64,000 bases of DNA from Heterobilharzia americana (taxonomy: Eukaryota; Platyhelminthes; Trematoda; Strigeidida; Schistosomatidae), in NCBI GenBank assembly GCA_944470555.2, contig OX104132.1:16501755-16565754 (forward strand), given 5' to 3'. The number at the start of each line of letters is the position of its first letter. Within the stretch, counting starts at the first letter, position 1. A program made the translations under genes and the position numbers. A model generated the notes under the pieces. It was not told the origin of the DNA and did not search any database. It worked only from the letters and a program-made list of their open reading frames with translations. Below, in pieces: positions 61,994 to 64,000 of this stretch.

Positions 61994-63118
61994 TTACTGA
62001 CGATTTGGACAGCCAATTCTTCAGGACCTCTGCTATTGTATCACCTTTGAAATCAACATTCATAAACAAAGTCCTCTTTGAACATGTGAGTAGTTGCATA
62101 AAACAGCAACAAACAAAGAAAACGTCAATGCATATCCATGTCTTATTAATCACTCGATCAGATATAAATGTGTCATGAATGTGTCATATTTCAGTCTAAA
62201 CAGTCACCACTCATAAGAGAAATAAACCTAAGCTGATTAGGACTTCCGACTGAATCCTACTAATCACTTGATATCACTTCCGTAATCTCTTTCATAGTTA
62301 TGATTTTATTGAGTTCAACTGTCAATAAAAAGCCTGAATACATATAAACAAATGTTCACTTTACTAGTGATTCTAAAGTTCACTAAAAATTTGCATTCTG
62401 CACTTTCATTATCTATTGCCACCGAATAGTGTACACTGAATGATTCACATTAGCTTTCCTGAGTCATTTTCATTAATATCGAAATGATTTGTTAGATTAT
62501 CAAAGTTTGTGTGGAAAGCAGTCTTCACAATAATCATTTTCTCATAAAGCATTCAACTGGATAAGAATTTTGAAGTTGTCATACTTTAAGTATTGTATTC
62601 CAGTGTAATATGCATGAACACCGTGCTTGAAACAACTGTGTTGTATCAGACTATTAAGGTTTAGATGATGGGAACTTTTAAGGAGTCCTCAACCTGAAAG
62701 AAACAAACTTCAACTGTACCAGCTTATTAATTACATCTTTGTAGAGTTATAGCATATCATTTTATTTGTTTATTTTCAAATTCCATTCTTTTCCGGTGGT
62801 GTTTTTATTTAAGATTCTCTATTTTTATGTACACAGTAAGCCTTCAACCTTCAATATCGATTAACTTAAAACCTGTCGTATATATTATTTATCCGTAAAC
62901 AATATTTTTCCCACATAAGTCAGTTTTGAAGATATCAATATATGCCGATCCACTTAGCTTCACTCTGCAATAGACAACATACTCCCATGAGAACTACTAC
63001 AACGATGAAAGAAACTTTTTCCTCTTATTTTGCGTTATTATCATCTTGTAAGGGGTTGTTTTTTTAAGTGAGTCAGCATGTATATTCAACATTTTGCAAA
63101 CTGGCATCTGAAACCTGG

Positions 63119-63122
<4 letters not shown>
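61994..63122. other. AT-rich stretch without recognised genes
   Basis: Nothing recognised other than low-complexity AT-rich patches. Confidence 0.5.

Positions 63123-63187
<65 letters not shown>
63123..63187 (+). repeat. (AT)n microsatellite
   Basis: A 65-bp AT run giving a Tyr-Ile repeat open frame on the minus strand that is not a gene. Confidence 0.95.
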
Positions 63188-63189
<2 letters not shown>

Positions 63190-63880
63190 ACACAAAACGT
63201 GTGAATGGATATAACCATTACTGCTCAGTGTCCTTTTCTTTCAATATTAACCATACACCTATCTGTTTACTTGGTCAATATATGGGACAATACATGGGTT
63301 TTCGATTATTTTTACCTATTGATACATACAACCTAATCATGCATTGATCATCTTCACAATTATCAGACTAATTATTACTACCAAAAGCTAAATGGTGCAT
63401 TAATACTAATTTATAGTCTCTAGAACTATCTTATTCGATGAGGAAACGTATACACATATGTATAAGCCATTTTGCATACCTACAAATGTTTTACGTCTAC
63501 AGACATACTATAGCGCAGGTTATGACCTGAATATGTTTTTATCGGGCTAATTAAAAATTTATCCAACTGAGAAAATTAATGAAATAATGTTTTCATTCTG
63601 TGTAGTACGTTTGTCTACAAATTAGTTATATCAAGTGAAAAAGTTAACAATACTTTTGTCTGATTAACACGCGTATTCGATACATTATCATCACCATTAT
63701 TTCAAGGGGAAAACCTAGTTTGACTGTACACCTGTTTCATCCAAGTATGCAAATCTGCAACCCACAACCTCGCCAATGGTCAGGTCCAGGATCACTAGGT
63801 CTTATCCAACATATTGTCATGCAACTACTTCATTGGAAGCGAATCCTTAACATTTTGCTTTGACTAACTTCTTCTTGAAG
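63188..63880. other. Stretch without recognised genes
   Basis: No motif seen until the diverged family-2 repeat near the window end. Confidence 0.45.
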
Positions 63881-63884
63881 TTTC

Positions 63885-64000
63885 GAGTACAAACTGCTGA
63901 GAACTTCCAGACATGGATGAAAAGACTGTTCAGTGATGTGTGCTTTTCAGTGGTTCTCCAAGTTATGCAAATCCTTGATGAATACTAACTTAAAGATGAT
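63885..64000 (+). repeat. Family-2 repeat, diverged, running off the window
   Basis: Carries GGATGAAAAGACTGTTCAGT and the tail CAGTGGTTCTCCAAGTTATG, CTTGATGAATACTAACTT, as in the copy at 51.1 kb. It is truncated by the window edge. Confidence 0.5.

Noticed and set aside
1..64000. CRISPR arrays, bacterial operons or phage-like systems
   Set aside because: No repeat-spacer pattern and no prokaryotic gene organisation; the splice sites and retroelements show a metazoan nuclear genome.

Overview
The window is eukaryotic nuclear DNA, AT-rich, with short intron-split genes and a very heavy load of retroelement debris. A flatworm of the genus Schistosoma is the best fit. The reasons are: a family of small secreted SCP/TAPS proteins (venom-allergen-like, VAL) in split genes; several Penelope-like elements (PLEs) with GIY-YIG endonuclease ends; RTE-type and CR1/Jockey-type non-LTR elements; and repeats carrying hammerhead-ribozyme motifs of the kind known from the schistosome Sm-alpha repeats. 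The species cannot be fixed from sequence reading alone.

Region 1-18.2 kb is a VAL locus in three copies. Copy 1 (3313-5564, + strand) is a complete five-exon gene encoding 188 residues. Copy 2 (12470-13039, +) lies exactly 9157 bp downstream, looks nearly identical over 3.9 kb including all upstream sequence, and stops after exon 3. There the sequence flips: 13064-13681 is an inverted copy of the copy-1 stretch from about 4562 down to 3946, including exon 4. Copy 3 (15851 down to 13562, -) is a mirror-image gene with exons 1-4, and a PLE sits in its third intron. Copies 2 and 3 therefore converge tail to tail and neither has exon 5 in this window. Each copy keeps a TATA box and a long upstream block. 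In copies 1 and 2 that block is bounded by a 250-285 bp inverted repeat.

Between copies 1 and 2 (7.4-8.6 kb) is a broken CR1/Jockey-like reverse transcriptase interrupted by a PLE 3' tail. Region 18.2-29.5 kb is mostly unremarkable, with a degenerate LINE fragment (23.7-24.0 kb), a PLE fragment (24.8 kb), repeat arrays and a short MITE-like element. Two degenerate RTE-like elements follow (29.58-33.05 and 38.57-42.44 kb). The second has a 581-bp CTAC tetranucleotide array expanded inside its coding region. Further PLE copies lie at 33.6-34.7, 43.35-44.6, 46.5-48.9, 58.0-60.0 and 61.7 kb; several have inverted terminal copies of the 3' region. From 35.9 to 54.3 kb there are scattered Sm-alpha-like, hammerhead-bearing repeats, repeatedly arranged as two outward-facing arms.

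Apart from VAL copy 1, no intact protein-coding gene was recognised; every other coding trace is a broken mobile element or a truncated VAL copy. Exon boundaries, element ends and ribozyme folds were read by eye and not computed.
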